From assembly GCA_943328505.2 (NCBI GenBank), contig CALQAH020000018.1:1-39536 (forward strand): DNA of 39,536 nucleotides, in the 5' to 3' direction. Below are positions 31,509 to 39,536 of this stretch, one piece after another. The DNA is from Rhizobium sp. Q54 (lineage in GTDB: Bacteria; Bacteroidota; Bacteroidia; Flavobacteriales; Flavobacteriaceae). The translations under genes and the position numbers were made by a program. The first letter of the stretch is position 1. Each line of letters begins with the position of its first letter. The notes beneath the pieces are model-generated. The model was not told where the DNA came from. It did no database searches and was given only the letters and a program-made list of their open reading frames with translations.

Positions 31509-32024
31509 TTATTTTGGTAAAGGAGCGCCAACTGCGACATCACATTTATGGCCTTCTTGCCCATGCGGAGGATTCATCCCAGGTGCTGTTACAACAGGTG
31601 TTGTTGTAGTATTAGATTTTAAAATAGCTGGAACTGCATTTGCCGATGTATTCACTGCATTGTTTCTTTGAGTAATCGTTGCAGGTTTTCCAGTACTTAT
31701 TGGAGCTTTTTTAATAGGAGAATTTAGTGGTGCACCAACTGCTATATCACATCGATGCCCTGCTTGACCATGAGCGGGATTTAATCCTTTTGCATTAGCT
31801 GGGTTTTGAGTTACAACTTGATTTGGATTTACAGTTTGAGGTTGAGATGGTGGCGCAACAGCTTGAGGAACAGATGTTGTATTCTCTTGTATGGGTAATG
31901 ATTGAACTCTGGGTATGATTACGTTTTCGGTACTTTTAGGTGTTTCTAATTCATCTTCTTTTTTACAGGAATACACAAGCAGTGAAGACGTTAAAAGTAA
32001 GTATATTATATTTTTAGCTTTCAT
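31509..32024 (-). CDS. Lipoprotein with duplicated His/Cys motif, function unknown
   Basis: A 171-residue lipoprotein (LVYSC, C20) whose body is low-complexity Pro/Thr/Asn/Ala linker carrying two copies of one motif. Copy one (about 82-100) is NPAHGQAGHRCDIAVGAPL with H85, H90 and C92. Copy two, at the C-terminus (151-169), is NPPHGQEGHKCDVAVGAPL with H154, H159 and C161. The pattern NPxHGQxGHxCDxAVGAPL could bind metal or heme, though nothing proves it. I know similar motif-bearing proteins only as hypothetical flavobacterial proteins. It has a consensus -7 box and shares a strong terminator with the convergent gene. Confidence 0.8.
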   Translation of the reverse strand: MKAKNIIYLLLTSSLLVYSCKKEDELETPKSTENVIIPRVQSLPIQENTTSVPQAVAPPSQPQTVNPNQVVTQNPANAKGLNPAHGQAGHRCDIAVGAPLNSPIKKAPISTGKPATITQRNNAVNTSANAVPAILKSNTTTTPVVTAPGMNPPHGQEGHKCDVAVGAPLPK

Positions 32025-32044
32025 ATTTTTTTTATAAGAATTAT

Positions 32045-32052
32045 CAAATATA
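32045..32052 (-). promoter_or_regulatory. -7 box of the doublet-motif lipoprotein
   Basis: Minus-strand TATATTTG matches the consensus exactly and ends 20 nt before the ATG at 32024. No clear -33 element is visible. Confidence 0.5.
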
Positions 32053-32065
32053 GTAATTTAAATTA

Positions 32066-32098
32066 TAAAAAAAAACCTAGGCATAATTATAGCCTAGG
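32066..32098 (-). terminator. Intrinsic terminator of the TlpA/DUF4369 gene
   Basis: CCTAGGC (32076-32082) and GCCTAGG (32092-32098) form a perfect 7-bp GC-rich stem with a 9-nt loop. On the minus strand it is followed by a T-run (32067-32075). It lies 23 bp past the stop codon. Confidence 0.85.
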
Positions 32099-32121
32099 GT
32101 ATAAAATAATCTAAAAAAAAA

Positions 32122-33252
32122 CTATTTAACAGCAGTCAAAAGTTCATTTATTTTTGTTCTCAAAGCATCCCCTGTAAGATCTTTAGCCATTACAATACCA
32201 AATTGATTTAAAATAAAAGTTGTTGGAATTTGATTTACACCGTATTGAACCGCAATTGGGTCTTTGAATTCTTGAAGATTAGAAATATGTGTCCAAGATA
32301 ATTTATCAGTTGCAATGGCTTCTTTCCATTTTGCAGCTTCTTTATCCAAAGAAACGCTAATAATATTTAGGCCTTTATCATGAAATTCGCTATATAATTT
32401 TACCATGTTTGGGTTTTCTTTTCTGCAAGGTCCACACCAAGAAGCCCAAAAATCAATGATTGTAATTTTTCCTAAACTTTCATTTAAAGAAACAACTTTT
32501 CCGTCTGGATTTTTAGCTGAAAAATTGGGAGCTTTTTTACCAACTCCAACTGTTTTAAGCTCGTTTAATTTTTTAAGAATAGAAACTCCCACTTTGTTTT
32601 TTTGAATACTCTTGTCTAAACCATTGTATAAACGTTCTATTTTTTTAACATCTGGGTCAAATTTATTAAACAAGCTTTTTATTAATAAACTTGAAATAAG
32701 TGATTTTGGATTACTGCTAATATATTCTTCAACACCAGTACTAAATTCTTTTTCTAAGCTTTCATAGGCAAGCCCTATTTTTTTCATTGAAGCTGTATCT
32801 TTATTTTGTTGTGCAGCTAAAAATTTTGCTTGATACTTTGTATTAAAATCTTTCTTTTTCTGCTCGTTATCAAGACTTTTTTTGTTAAACACACAAAGTT
32901 GTTCGTTATTATAGGATCCAGTAACTTTATTTTTTAAGATGGAATCTTTATTAATCTCAATATCAATTTCATTGTTTTCAATGATTATAAAAGAACTAGA
33001 AGGAACCGTTTCAACTCTAATTGAATGCATTTCTGGTTCTAAAATTTTTCCCTTGAAAGAGAATTTTCCATCTTTTAGTTTTACAGTATCTACTGTCATC
33101 GCTCCTCGAGTATCATCAAATCTTTCTAAGGTAACAATTTTTCCATCAGGAACTCCAGCTATTTTGCCATTTACAATAAATTCATTTTCACCAACTTTAC
33201 TACATGAGATTAGTGTTGCTGTAATCAATAAAAAAACAATTATTTTTTTCAT
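32122..33252 (-). CDS. TlpA-family disulfide oxidoreductase lipoprotein with DUF4369
   Basis: A 376-residue envelope lipoprotein (lipobox ATLISC near residue 17). Domain order is a DUF4369 beta domain (about 22-115), a helical linker (120-225) and a thioredoxin fold (about 240-375) with WASWCGPCRKE as redox motif and a QIPTTFIL cis-proline loop. Such Bacteroidota proteins are annotated as thiol-disulfide reductases of the periplasm. This one has its own promoter (TTTG-N18-TACTTTTG) and terminator, so it is monocistronic. It is the third thioredoxin-like envelope protein in the window. Confidence 0.92.
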   Translation of the reverse strand: MKKIIVFLLITATLISCSKVGENEFIVNGKIAGVPDGKIVTLERFDDTRGAMTVDTVKLKDGKFSFKGKILEPEMHSIRVETVPSSSFIIIENNEIDIEINKDSILKNKVTGSYNNEQLCVFNKKSLDNEQKKKDFNTKYQAKFLAAQQNKDTASMKKIGLAYESLEKEFSTGVEEYISSNPKSLISSLLIKSLFNKFDPDVKKIERLYNGLDKSIQKNKVGVSILKKLNELKTVGVGKKAPNFSAKNPDGKVVSLNESLGKITIIDFWASWCGPCRKENPNMVKLYSEFHDKGLNIISVSLDKEAAKWKEAIATDKLSWTHISNLQEFKDPIAVQYGVNQIPTTFILNQFGIVMAKDLTGDALRTKINELLTAVK

Positions 33253-33283
33253 TATTATTTAATTTAATTTAATTTAGAATTTG

Positions 33284-33313
33284 CAAAAGTATCTAAATTT
33301 AAGCAAAAGCAAA
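33284..33313 (-). promoter_or_regulatory. Promoter of the TlpA/DUF4369 gene
   Basis: Minus-strand TTTG (33310-33313), 18 nt and TACTTTTG (33284-33291) match the consensus. The region between this box and the ATG is a short run of TTTAA-type repeats (about 33259-33276). Confidence 0.6.
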
Positions 33314-33382
33314 TTTTTTAACCTATTTTTTTGATTTTTTTAACTTGAAAAAATATACTTTAATTTCCTTGTAAACTAAACA

Positions 33383-33568
33383 TTATAGAAATATTAATTG
33401 GTCTTCATAATTTTCAATTTCATTGAGAGTGATAGTCATATCTAGAGTTAAATTATTCAAATCTCTCATTTTTTCTGCGTCGATTGGATTATTTTTAAGT
33501 TCTACCCTAATTTTATGAAGTTTGTTTTCCAAAGTTTCAGGGTTCCTTTGGCTATTACTAATTACTGT
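33383..33568 (-). pseudogene. Orphan helical coding fragment without a start codon
   Basis: Between stops at 33569-33571 and 33383-33385 the minus strand holds a 61-codon open frame that looks coding (SQRNPETLENKLHKIRVELK, then NNPIDAEKMRDLNN, ending YEDQLIFL). It is charged and probably coiled-coil. It has no ATG at its beginning and no promoter box at the usual distance. It may be the 3' end of a gene otherwise lost, or a very small gene using a rare start. The family is unknown. Confidence 0.35.
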
Positions 33569-33720
33569 TCATAATATGATTTCATAAAAATGTGATTTTG
33601 AATCACTAGATATAGTGAGTGAGTGTCTCAATAATTAGAGTATTTTCTGTGGTTTGACATTTTTATTGATTTATTATAGTTAATTCTATGGGGTTTTTAG
33701 AGTATTAATTTTGTTATAAA
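33569..33720. other. AT-rich intergenic stretch with an inverted repeat
   Basis: The nearly 500-bp gap between the TlpA gene and the large endonuclease contains the orphan fragment and this part, with no credible gene. The only structure is TCACTA-GATA-TAGTGA (33603-33618), followed at once by tandem GTGA units. It could be an operator for the downstream endonuclease gene. Confidence 0.4.
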
Positions 33721-33728
33721 TACATTTG
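33721..33728 (+). promoter_or_regulatory. -7 box of the multidomain endonuclease gene
   Basis: TACATTTG is an exact TAnnTTTG match and ends 20 nt before the ATG at 33749. No good -33 element is visible, which may mean activator dependence. Confidence 0.5.
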
Positions 33729-33748
33729 AGCACTTAAAACCACAAAAA

Positions 33749-35704
33749 ATGTTGAAAAAATTATTTTTTTCATTTGTATTCTTATGCTTTTCCCTAAGCA
33801 ATGCACAAATAGTTATCAATGAACTCGATTCGGATTCTCCAAGTACCGATGATAAAGAATTTATAGAATTAAAATCTTCTACTCCAAATTTTTCACTTAA
33901 TGGATATGTTTTAGTCTTATTTAATGGAACAGGTTCTCAAGCCAATTTAAGTTACTATGTAATTGATTTAGATGGTTACACTACAGATATAAATGGAATT
34001 ATTGTAATTGGTAACAGCCTTGTTTCTCCTGTACCAGAAAAAATATTACCCGATAACATTTTTCAAAACGGACCAGATGGCGTTGGTCTATATTTAGGAA
34101 GTTCAACTGATTTTCCAAATTTAACTCCAGCAACAGCTACAAATTTAATTGATGCATTAGTTTATGATACTGGTGATGCTGATGCAACTTCATTAATGGC
34201 TGCTTTAGGCGTTATTTCTCAAATTGATGAAAATGCAAATGGACTTCAAACCACCCAATCTATTCAAAGGAAAAATGATGGAACCTATGAGTCTAAAACA
34301 CCAACACCTGGAGCAAATAATGATGGAATTGGATTTATTTATAATGGAATAACAATTTCAATTCCTGCATTACAAGTAACCGAAGGAAATACAATCAACA
34401 TTACTTTTACGACTCAAACACCGGTAACGTCTAATTTAACTTTTACATTTTCATTGAACAGTGGTTCTATAAACAATCCTGATTTTACTGGAAATACAAC
34501 TGTTTTTATTCCTATTGGTTCTTCAAGTTTCACAACTACGATTACTTTTGTTGACGATACTTTAGATGAAGGTGATGAGGTTGCAGTTATTAAATTTGGC
34601 GCAATACCGAATCAATATAATCGTATTAATGATCAAATAGAATTTAGAGTTATTGATAATGATTTTATTGTATCGCCATGGGGAACACCATTAAATCCTA
34701 CTTATGGTAATGTAACGCCAACAATTCCAGTTGGTTATTATAATTCCATCGAAGGCTTGTCTGGTGCAGCTTTAAAACAAGGATTGCAAAATATTATTGC
34801 CAATCCAAGTATAGTTCGTGCCCACAATTATGGTGATATTGAAACGATTTTAAAAACAGCAGACCAAAATCCATTAAATAGTAATCAAGTTTGGCTGATG
34901 TATGTAGAACAACCCCGTTCAAAACTTGATTTGCAAGAAACAGGAATCAATACTGGAAAATGGAATAGGGAACATATTTATCCTCAATCTAGAGGTGGAT
35001 ATACTGATGGTACTTCAAGTATAGCTGACGGTATCAATGTTTGGTTACCAACCAATGCTGATGATATTTTGGCTGGACATGCAGATGCGCATCATATACG
35101 TGCTGAAGATGGTCCTGAGAATAGTATCAGAAGTAATAAAGATTATGGTGAATATCTTGGTCTAAGCGGAACTCAAGGAAGCTGGCATGGTGATGTAGCG
35201 AGATCGGTTTTTTATATGGCGGTTCGATATAATGCTTTAAGTGTTGTTAATGGAAATCCATCCAATACAACTGTGGGTCAATTGGGTGATTTAGCTCTTT
35301 TGCTACAATGGAATCAATCAGATCCAAAGGATGATTTTGAAATGAACAGGAATAATTATATTTACACTTGGCAGGTCAATAGAAATCCTTTTATTGATTA
35401 TCCAAACTTAGCCGATTATATTTTTGGTATTCACGCTGGTGAACCATGGTTCTCAACACTTTCAATCTATGAAAATGAAAATAGTAAAGTTGTAGTGTAT
35501 CCAAACCCTACCAAAGATTTTATTACAATTTCTGGATTAACCTCCACTGGTTTTATTGAAATTTACAATCAATTGGGCGAAAAATTATTGCAATCTGAAT
35601 TTATTGGTACTACTAGAATTGATTTAAATCTTACAACAGGAGTTTATATTGCTAAAATTAGTGCTAATAACTCTTCAATATTTAGAAAGATTCTCATCAA
35701 ATAA
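33749..35704 (+). CDS. Multidomain T9SS-exported endonuclease I
   Basis: A secreted 651-residue nuclease. Order: signal peptide (1-20, ending SLSNAQ); a lamin-tail-like domain (about 21-190, VINELDSDSPSTDDKEFIEL); a Calx-beta-like domain (about 200-305, with FVDDTLDEGDEVAVIKF); an endonuclease I catalytic domain (about 320-565) with the active-site NREHIYPQSRGG (H409) and HADAHHIRAEDGPENS; then a type A T9SS sorting domain (VVYPNPTKD to the end RKILIK). The catalytic unit starts IPVGYYNS, the same words as the smaller nuclease at 6498-7613. The accessory domains probably hold the enzyme at a surface or substrate. It is monocistronic with a strong terminator. Confidence 0.9.
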   Translation: MLKKLFFSFVFLCFSLSNAQIVINELDSDSPSTDDKEFIELKSSTPNFSLNGYVLVLFNGTGSQANLSYYVIDLDGYTTDINGIIVIGNSLVSPVPEKILPDNIFQNGPDGVGLYLGSSTDFPNLTPATATNLIDALVYDTGDADATSLMAALGVISQIDENANGLQTTQSIQRKNDGTYESKTPTPGANNDGIGFIYNGITISIPALQVTEGNTINITFTTQTPVTSNLTFTFSLNSGSINNPDFTGNTTVFIPIGSSSFTTTITFVDDTLDEGDEVAVIKFGAIPNQYNRINDQIEFRVIDNDFIVSPWGTPLNPTYGNVTPTIPVGYYNSIEGLSGAALKQGLQNIIANPSIVRAHNYGDIETILKTADQNPLNSNQVWLMYVEQPRSKLDLQETGINTGKWNREHIYPQSRGGYTDGTSSIADGINVWLPTNADDILAGHADAHHIRAEDGPENSIRSNKDYGEYLGLSGTQGSWHGDVARSVFYMAVRYNALSVVNGNPSNTTVGQLGDLALLLQWNQSDPKDDFEMNRNNYIYTWQVNRNPFIDYPNLADYIFGIHAGEPWFSTLSIYENENSKVVVYPNPTKDFITISGLTSTGFIEIYNQLGEKLLQSEFIGTTRIDLNLTTGVYIAKISANNSSIFRKILIK

Positions 35705-35730
35705 CTGCCTTTAATTTTAAGATTAAGACA

Positions 35731-35765
35731 AAAAAAAAGCATCCCGTTTTATAGGATGCTTTTTA
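35731..35765. terminator. Bidirectional intrinsic terminator
   Basis: AAAAGCATCC (35735-35744) and GGATGCTTTT (35754-35763) form a perfect 10-bp stem with a 9-nt loop, with A-run before and T-run after. It separates the endonuclease gene from the convergent OmpA-family gene. Confidence 0.9.
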
Positions 35766-35789
35766 GTATGCATTGTTTTTTTTTAATTT

Positions 35790-37724
35790 TTATAGATCAG
35801 TAATTATAAATTCACTTCTTCTATTTAATTGGTGTTCTTCTTCGGTACATTGTACATTATCGGCACATTTGTTTACTAACTGAGTTTCCCCTAATCCTTC
35901 AGAAGCTAAACGACTAGCATCTATACCTTTTTTAATCAACCACTCTTTAGTTGATTTGGCTCTATTTTTAGACAATTTGTCGTTGTAAGCAAAAGAGGCA
36001 CGACTGTCGGTATGGGAACGAATATTGATTTTCATAGTTGGATTTTTCTCCAATACATCTAATAATTTAGCTAAATCCACCGCTGCATCGGGTCTGATGT
36101 TCCATTTATCAAGATCAAAATAGATAAGGTTGATTTTGAAGCAATTGGCCAAATCGTCGCCAATTTTAACTACACATTTAGTAGTTTTAAGTTCAATATT
36201 AAGTTCAGTTTCACCATTTTCATCTTTAAGAATTACGGCAGGTTCTTTGGTAGTATAATCTTCCAATTCGGCTTTCACGTAATATTTTGTACCACATTCC
36301 ACTTCGGTAAATTCGTATTTGCCAGTAGCATCTGTTATTACTTCTTTTATTTTATTAAATTTTTCATCAGACAAAGTCACTTTTACATTGGCTAAAGGCA
36401 ATTTAGTATCCTCATCGGTAATCACTCCAAATAAGATTTGTTTGCACCAAATAGGTTTTTTCTCGACAAATTTATAAATATCATCACTACCATTTCCTCC
36501 ATCTCTGTTAGAGCTTAAGAACCCTTTGTTATTATCAGTATTAATAATAAGTGCAAAATCGTCTTTCGGAGAATTGGCTTCTTCACCTACATTTAAAGCT
36601 TCTTTAATGGAACCATCTTCTTTAATTTGAGCAATAAATATGTCCAAACCACCTATTCCAGGTTGTCCGTCAGAGGCAAAGTACAATTCGTTTTTAGCCG
36701 TTACAAAAGGGAATGTTTCTCTACCTTCGGTATTAACCGTTGGTCCAAGGTTAATAGGTTCTCCAAAGCTTCCGTCTTCATTAATTTTTACTTTAAAGAT
36801 ATCTGATTTTCCGATACTTCCTTCTCTATCCGATGCAAAGTACATTGTTTTTCCATCAGGACTTAACGCAGGATGTGCCGTTTGAAAGTTATCACTGTTA
36901 AATGGTAATTCGGTAATATCGGTCCATTTATCTTCAACAAGTGTTGCTTTGTAAATTTTTAGAAGCGTTACTTTTTGCCCATCGTATCCTCTTTTGTCAA
37001 GGAAGTTATTTCTGGTGAAGTAAACGGTTTTACCATCTTTGGTAAAAGCTGGTGTTGATTCATGGAATCTAGAATTTAATTTTTTTCCATATTTATCTAC
37101 CTTTCCAAGAGCACCATCTTCAGTTAAGTCAGCACCATATAAGTTTGTAAAGTTTTGACCTGTCCAAGTGTGTTTTCTTTTAGAGAAATTTCCTGTATCA
37201 CGCGCCGAAGCAAAAACTACTTTAGTTCCCATATATGCTGGTCCATAATCTGAATATTCAGAATTTACACCTGCATTTTCAATGGTATAACGACCAGAAT
37301 TTTTCTTAATTTCGGCTAAATAATCTCTGTTTTTAGCAAAAAGTTTTCCTCTACTATCATTACCACTTTTGGCGTTGAATTTTTCCATCATGGCATCGGC
37401 TTTAGCATAATCCTTAATAGCTCTTAGCGATTGTGCATAGCGATAGTAAAATTCAGCATCTTGATCTTCTTTACTAGTATAAAGTTCTGCGTAGTATTTA
37501 GCTGCTTTTTCAAATTCGGCATTAAAATAATAGGCATTACCTAGCTTTAAAAGCATGTCATCTGATTTGTATCCTTTTTCATAAATACGTTCATAGGTTT
37601 TGATAGCATCTATGTAAGCATATTTTTCATATTCTTTTTCAGCTTTTGCTGTTTTGCCTATTTGTGAATAACTATTAAATGTAGTTATAGTTAACAGTAC
37701 TAAATATATAATTTTGTTTTTCAT
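35790..37724 (-). CDS. OmpA-family protein with TPR and PD40 repeats (gliding/T9SS-associated)
   Basis: A 644-residue envelope protein. Order: signal peptide (1-20); TPR-like helices (about 25-135); WD40-like PD40 blades (about 160-415, including ALSPDGKTMYFASDREGSIG); a carboxypeptidase-regulatory-like beta domain (about 430-510); and an OmpA C-terminal peptidoglycan-binding domain (about 530-640, NIRSHTDSRASFAYNDKLS and KNRAKSTKEWL). It follows PorP/SprF by 12 bp. Adhesin, SprF and OmpA triplets are a known theme in gliding Flavobacteriaceae, where the OmpA-like protein is thought to anchor the system to peptidoglycan. Confidence 0.9.
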   Translation of the reverse strand: MKNKIIYLVLLTITTFNSYSQIGKTAKAEKEYEKYAYIDAIKTYERIYEKGYKSDDMLLKLGNAYYFNAEFEKAAKYYAELYTSKEDQDAEFYYRYAQSLRAIKDYAKADAMMEKFNAKSGNDSRGKLFAKNRDYLAEIKKNSGRYTIENAGVNSEYSDYGPAYMGTKVVFASARDTGNFSKRKHTWTGQNFTNLYGADLTEDGALGKVDKYGKKLNSRFHESTPAFTKDGKTVYFTRNNFLDKRGYDGQKVTLLKIYKATLVEDKWTDITELPFNSDNFQTAHPALSPDGKTMYFASDREGSIGKSDIFKVKINEDGSFGEPINLGPTVNTEGRETFPFVTAKNELYFASDGQPGIGGLDIFIAQIKEDGSIKEALNVGEEANSPKDDFALIINTDNNKGFLSSNRDGGNGSDDIYKFVEKKPIWCKQILFGVITDEDTKLPLANVKVTLSDEKFNKIKEVITDATGKYEFTEVECGTKYYVKAELEDYTTKEPAVILKDENGETELNIELKTTKCVVKIGDDLANCFKINLIYFDLDKWNIRPDAAVDLAKLLDVLEKNPTMKINIRSHTDSRASFAYNDKLSKNRAKSTKEWLIKKGIDASRLASEGLGETQLVNKCADNVQCTEEEHQLNRRSEFIITDL

Positions 37725-37736
37725 GATTGTTTGTTA

Positions 37737-38648
37737 TTAGAAGAATCTAGGTGATACCATTTTACTATACTTATTGAACAGCTCAAATCTCAAAAATATC
37801 TCATGTGAACCCGAGTTGTATCTTCTTAATTTAGTAGTTTCTAAATCATAACCATATCCGATGAATAAACCATCGGTGATTTGAAAACCAGCTAGTGCAC
37901 TTACAGCTGCATCCCAACGGTAGGCTACACCTAAGGTCAATTTATCTTGGATTAAGAAATTACCTGAGACATCAAGTTGTAAAGGCGAACCTGTTACAAT
38001 TTTAGTCATAAAAGCAGGCTTGAATTTGACTCCAGAGGAGATATCAAATACATATCCACCAATGGCATAATAATTCAATCTTTCTTTATAAACAGCTAAA
38101 TCATTATCACTGTATTTTGTGTCCTGTAAAAAGTTAGGTACAGAAAGTCCTAAGTACAATTTATCGGAGTGTAAGTATACACCTGCGCCAAAATTAGGGG
38201 AGAACTCGCTTCCTATGTTTTGTAAATAATCATCTGAAGGATCCGCAGGATTTAACTTGCTTGCATCTAGATTGAATAAGTTTCCAGTAGCTTTAATACC
38301 AAATGATAATTTATAAGTATCATTGGTTTGAATGGTATAGGATAAATCGGCAGAGAATTGATTCTCTGAAGTTGGTCCAATTCTATCATTTACAAGCGAT
38401 ACACCAAGTCCTAAGTTACTATTGTTTAAAGGCGTATTAATAGATACAGCATTAGTAACAGGAGCACCATCTAATCCTACCCATTGAGTACGATGTAAGC
38501 CAAAAATACTCATTACTCCTCTAGATCCGGCATAAGCAGGATTGACATTGATAGTGTTATACATGTATTGGGTATACTGTGCGTCTTGCTGAGCAAAACC
38601 ACTGTAACACGATAACATCAAAGCGAATATTATAATTTTTGTTTTCAT
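37737..38648 (-). CDS. T9SS membrane protein of the PorP/SprF family
   Basis: A 303-residue outer-membrane beta-barrel with a signal peptide (1-19, ending GFAQ). The family start QDAQYTQYMYNTINVNPAYAG is clear, and the rest alternates short beta-strand-like segments, ending LRFELFNKYSKMVSPRFF. SprF-like proteins are needed for export or attachment of partner adhesins with type B sorting domains. The immediately upstream gene encodes just such a C-terminus, which makes that adhesin the likely client. It precedes the OmpA-family gene in the same leftward unit. Confidence 0.94.
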   Translation of the reverse strand: MKTKIIIFALMLSCYSGFAQQDAQYTQYMYNTINVNPAYAGSRGVMSIFGLHRTQWVGLDGAPVTNAVSINTPLNNSNLGLGVSLVNDRIGPTSENQFSADLSYTIQTNDTYKLSFGIKATGNLFNLDASKLNPADPSDDYLQNIGSEFSPNFGAGVYLHSDKLYLGLSVPNFLQDTKYSDNDLAVYKERLNYYAIGGYVFDISSGVKFKPAFMTKIVTGSPLQLDVSGNFLIQDKLTLGVAYRWDAAVSALAGFQITDGLFIGYGYDLETTKLRRYNSGSHEIFLRFELFNKYSKMVSPRFF

Positions 38649-38699
38649 TTATTTTCAGTTTTAAACTTGAGGGCTATTCACCCTCAGGAATTAGTAGGA

Positions 38700-39536
38700 T
38701 TATCTTGTTAGGTATAAATATTTAGATTCAGATACTGTTTTACCAGTTGTTGTATCAGTATATTGTAAGATATAGAAATACGTTCCAGCAGGCAATTCAG
38801 CCGATTTACTCACAGTAGCTCTACCTTCCGATATCCCTACAAATTTCACAGTAGTGTTATCATAATTTTTAGCTTCATATACTAAAATACCCCATCTGTT
38901 GTAAATTTCTATACTATTAGGTAAATGACATGTTTGCTCGATGTTATCAATTTGGAACCATTCATTAGTACCATCACCGTTTGGAGTAAAGGCATTGTGA
39001 ACAATAACATTATCACAACCAATAACTGCACATTCTATTACTCTTAATGTGATTTCAACTCTTGCAGGACATTGACCAGCTACATTGTAAGTGTAGGCAG
39101 CTACATAATTTCCTTCAAGTACCCCAAATGGATTGAATACTGATCCGGTCAAACCAGGGATTGTATTCCAAGTACCATCAGTTGGCGTTCCAGTAGGCAA
39201 TAAAGTTACTAGATCTACTTGAGCATTATTAGAATCATTACATCTTGGAGTAGAAGAGTCATCTACTGAAATTATATCAGTAACATCAGTAACATTTATA
39301 GTTTGTGAGAAAGGGTTAAAGTTTCCACATGCATCTGTTACTACCCAATTTCTAACAATTGTATAACCACTTGCTGTTTGAGTTGTTACTTCTGTATATA
39401 CCGGAGTACCAACAGTAGAACAATTGTCACCAAATATTGGTTCTGGAAGATTAGTAATATCATCATCACATTCTAAATTCACTTCTAGATCAAAAGCTCC
39501 AATAATAAATGGTCCAACAATATCCGAAACGGTTAT
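38700..39536 (-). CDS. C-terminal part of a large T9SS type B surface adhesin (partial)
   Basis: The frame is open to the right edge of the window, so only the last 278 residues are seen; an internal GTG at 39480-39482 is not a real start. The visible part contains an HYR/Ig-like repeat (CDDDITNLPEPIFGDNCST and VVTDACGNFNPFSQTINVTD), a further beta domain, and a gliding-motility-associated C-terminal sorting domain (NAFTPNGDGTNEWFQI, then IEIYNRWGILVYE, ending KYLYLTR). Type B domains direct SprB-like filaments to the surface with help from SprF partners. The adhesin, PorP/SprF and OmpA order fits a surface-adhesion or gliding module. The full length of the gene is unknown. Confidence 0.9.
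   Translation of the reverse strand: MTVSDIVGPFIIGAFDLEVNLECDDDITNLPEPIFGDNCSTVGTPVYTEVTTQTASGYTIVRNWVVTDACGNFNPFSQTINVTDVTDIISVDDSSTPRCNDSNNAQVDLVTLLPTGTPTDGTWNTIPGLTGSVFNPFGVLEGNYVAAYTYNVAGQCPARVEITLRVIECAVIGCDNVIVHNAFTPNGDGTNEWFQIDNIEQTCHLPNSIEIYNRWGILVYEAKNYDNTTVKFVGISEGRATVSKSAELPAGTYFYILQYTDTTTGKTVSESKYLYLTR

Noticed and set aside
39480..39482. GTG as the start of a 260-residue protein at the right end
   Set aside because: The frame remains open to the window edge and upstream codons continue the same domain, so the gene is simply truncated by the window.

Overview
The window is a 39.5 kb chromosomal segment of a Bacteroidota bacterium, almost certainly a Flavobacterium-like member of the Flavobacteriaceae. 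Four observations point there. The DNA is strongly AT-rich. Several secreted proteins end in type IX secretion (T9SS) sorting domains. A gliding-adhesin C-terminus, PorP/SprF and OmpA module lies at the right end. The promoters are of the Bacteroidota type (-33 TTTG, about 19-21 nt, -7 TAnnTTTG), placed about 20 nt before the start codon, and Shine-Dalgarno sequences are essentially absent. I see no tRNA, rRNA, CRISPR array, insertion sequence or prophage, so this is mostly ordinary core chromosome with a few decayed or lineage-specific patches.

Layout, left to right. 1-3.5 kb, minus strand: a cluster of a DUF1599 protein, a DoxX-like membrane protein with a thioredoxin-like tail, a small membrane protein, a thioredoxin-fold lipoprotein and triosephosphate isomerase. 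3.5-8.9 kb: dihydropteroate synthase (plus), RlmH and a YfcC-type carrier (minus), then a Sun/RsmB-type RNA methyltransferase co-directional with a T9SS-exported endonuclease I. 8.9-14.5 kb: a T9SS-exported alpha/beta hydrolase, a Kup potassium transporter, a secreted protein with a 17-residue-repeat tail and a BNR-type lipoprotein. 14.5-18.5 kb: a three-gene ECF sigma factor operon, an SRPBCC/GyrI-like fusion, a methyltransferase-like pseudogene, a tiny membrane protein and a MazG-like pyrophosphohydrolase. 18.5-22.3 kb: branched-chain aminotransferase, then DUF4920, a c-type heme lipoprotein, MnmD and two tandem paralogous 64-66 residue proteins.

22.3-26.7 kb is the most coherent functional block: OxyR (both redox cysteines at positions 199 and 208), a small membrane-anchored protein, a SulP anion transporter translationally coupled to one beta-carbonic anhydrase, and a second beta-carbonic anhydrase. 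It looks like an inorganic-carbon uptake and interconversion module beside a peroxide sensor. 26.7-33.3 kb: a LETM1-related protein paired with a Cu/Zn superoxide dismutase lipoprotein, an uncharacterised protein, an LpxL-type acyltransferase, a rhomboid protease, a SIMPL-domain protein, a His/Cys doublet-motif lipoprotein and a TlpA/DUF4369 lipoprotein. 33.3-35.7 kb: an intergenic stretch of nearly 500 bp with an orphan gene fragment, then a second, multidomain T9SS endonuclease I. 35.8-39.5 kb: an OmpA-family protein, PorP/SprF and the C-terminal end of a large surface adhesin that runs off the window.

I found no clear-cut new system. The best leads are the tandem small paralogs, the doublet-motif lipoprotein, the OxyR-adjacent carbon block, the SodC/LETM1 pairing, the three-frame methyltransferase remnant, and a uniform pattern of very short 5' leaders that also settles several start codons. 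All functional names rest on motif recognition by eye; no database search was run.
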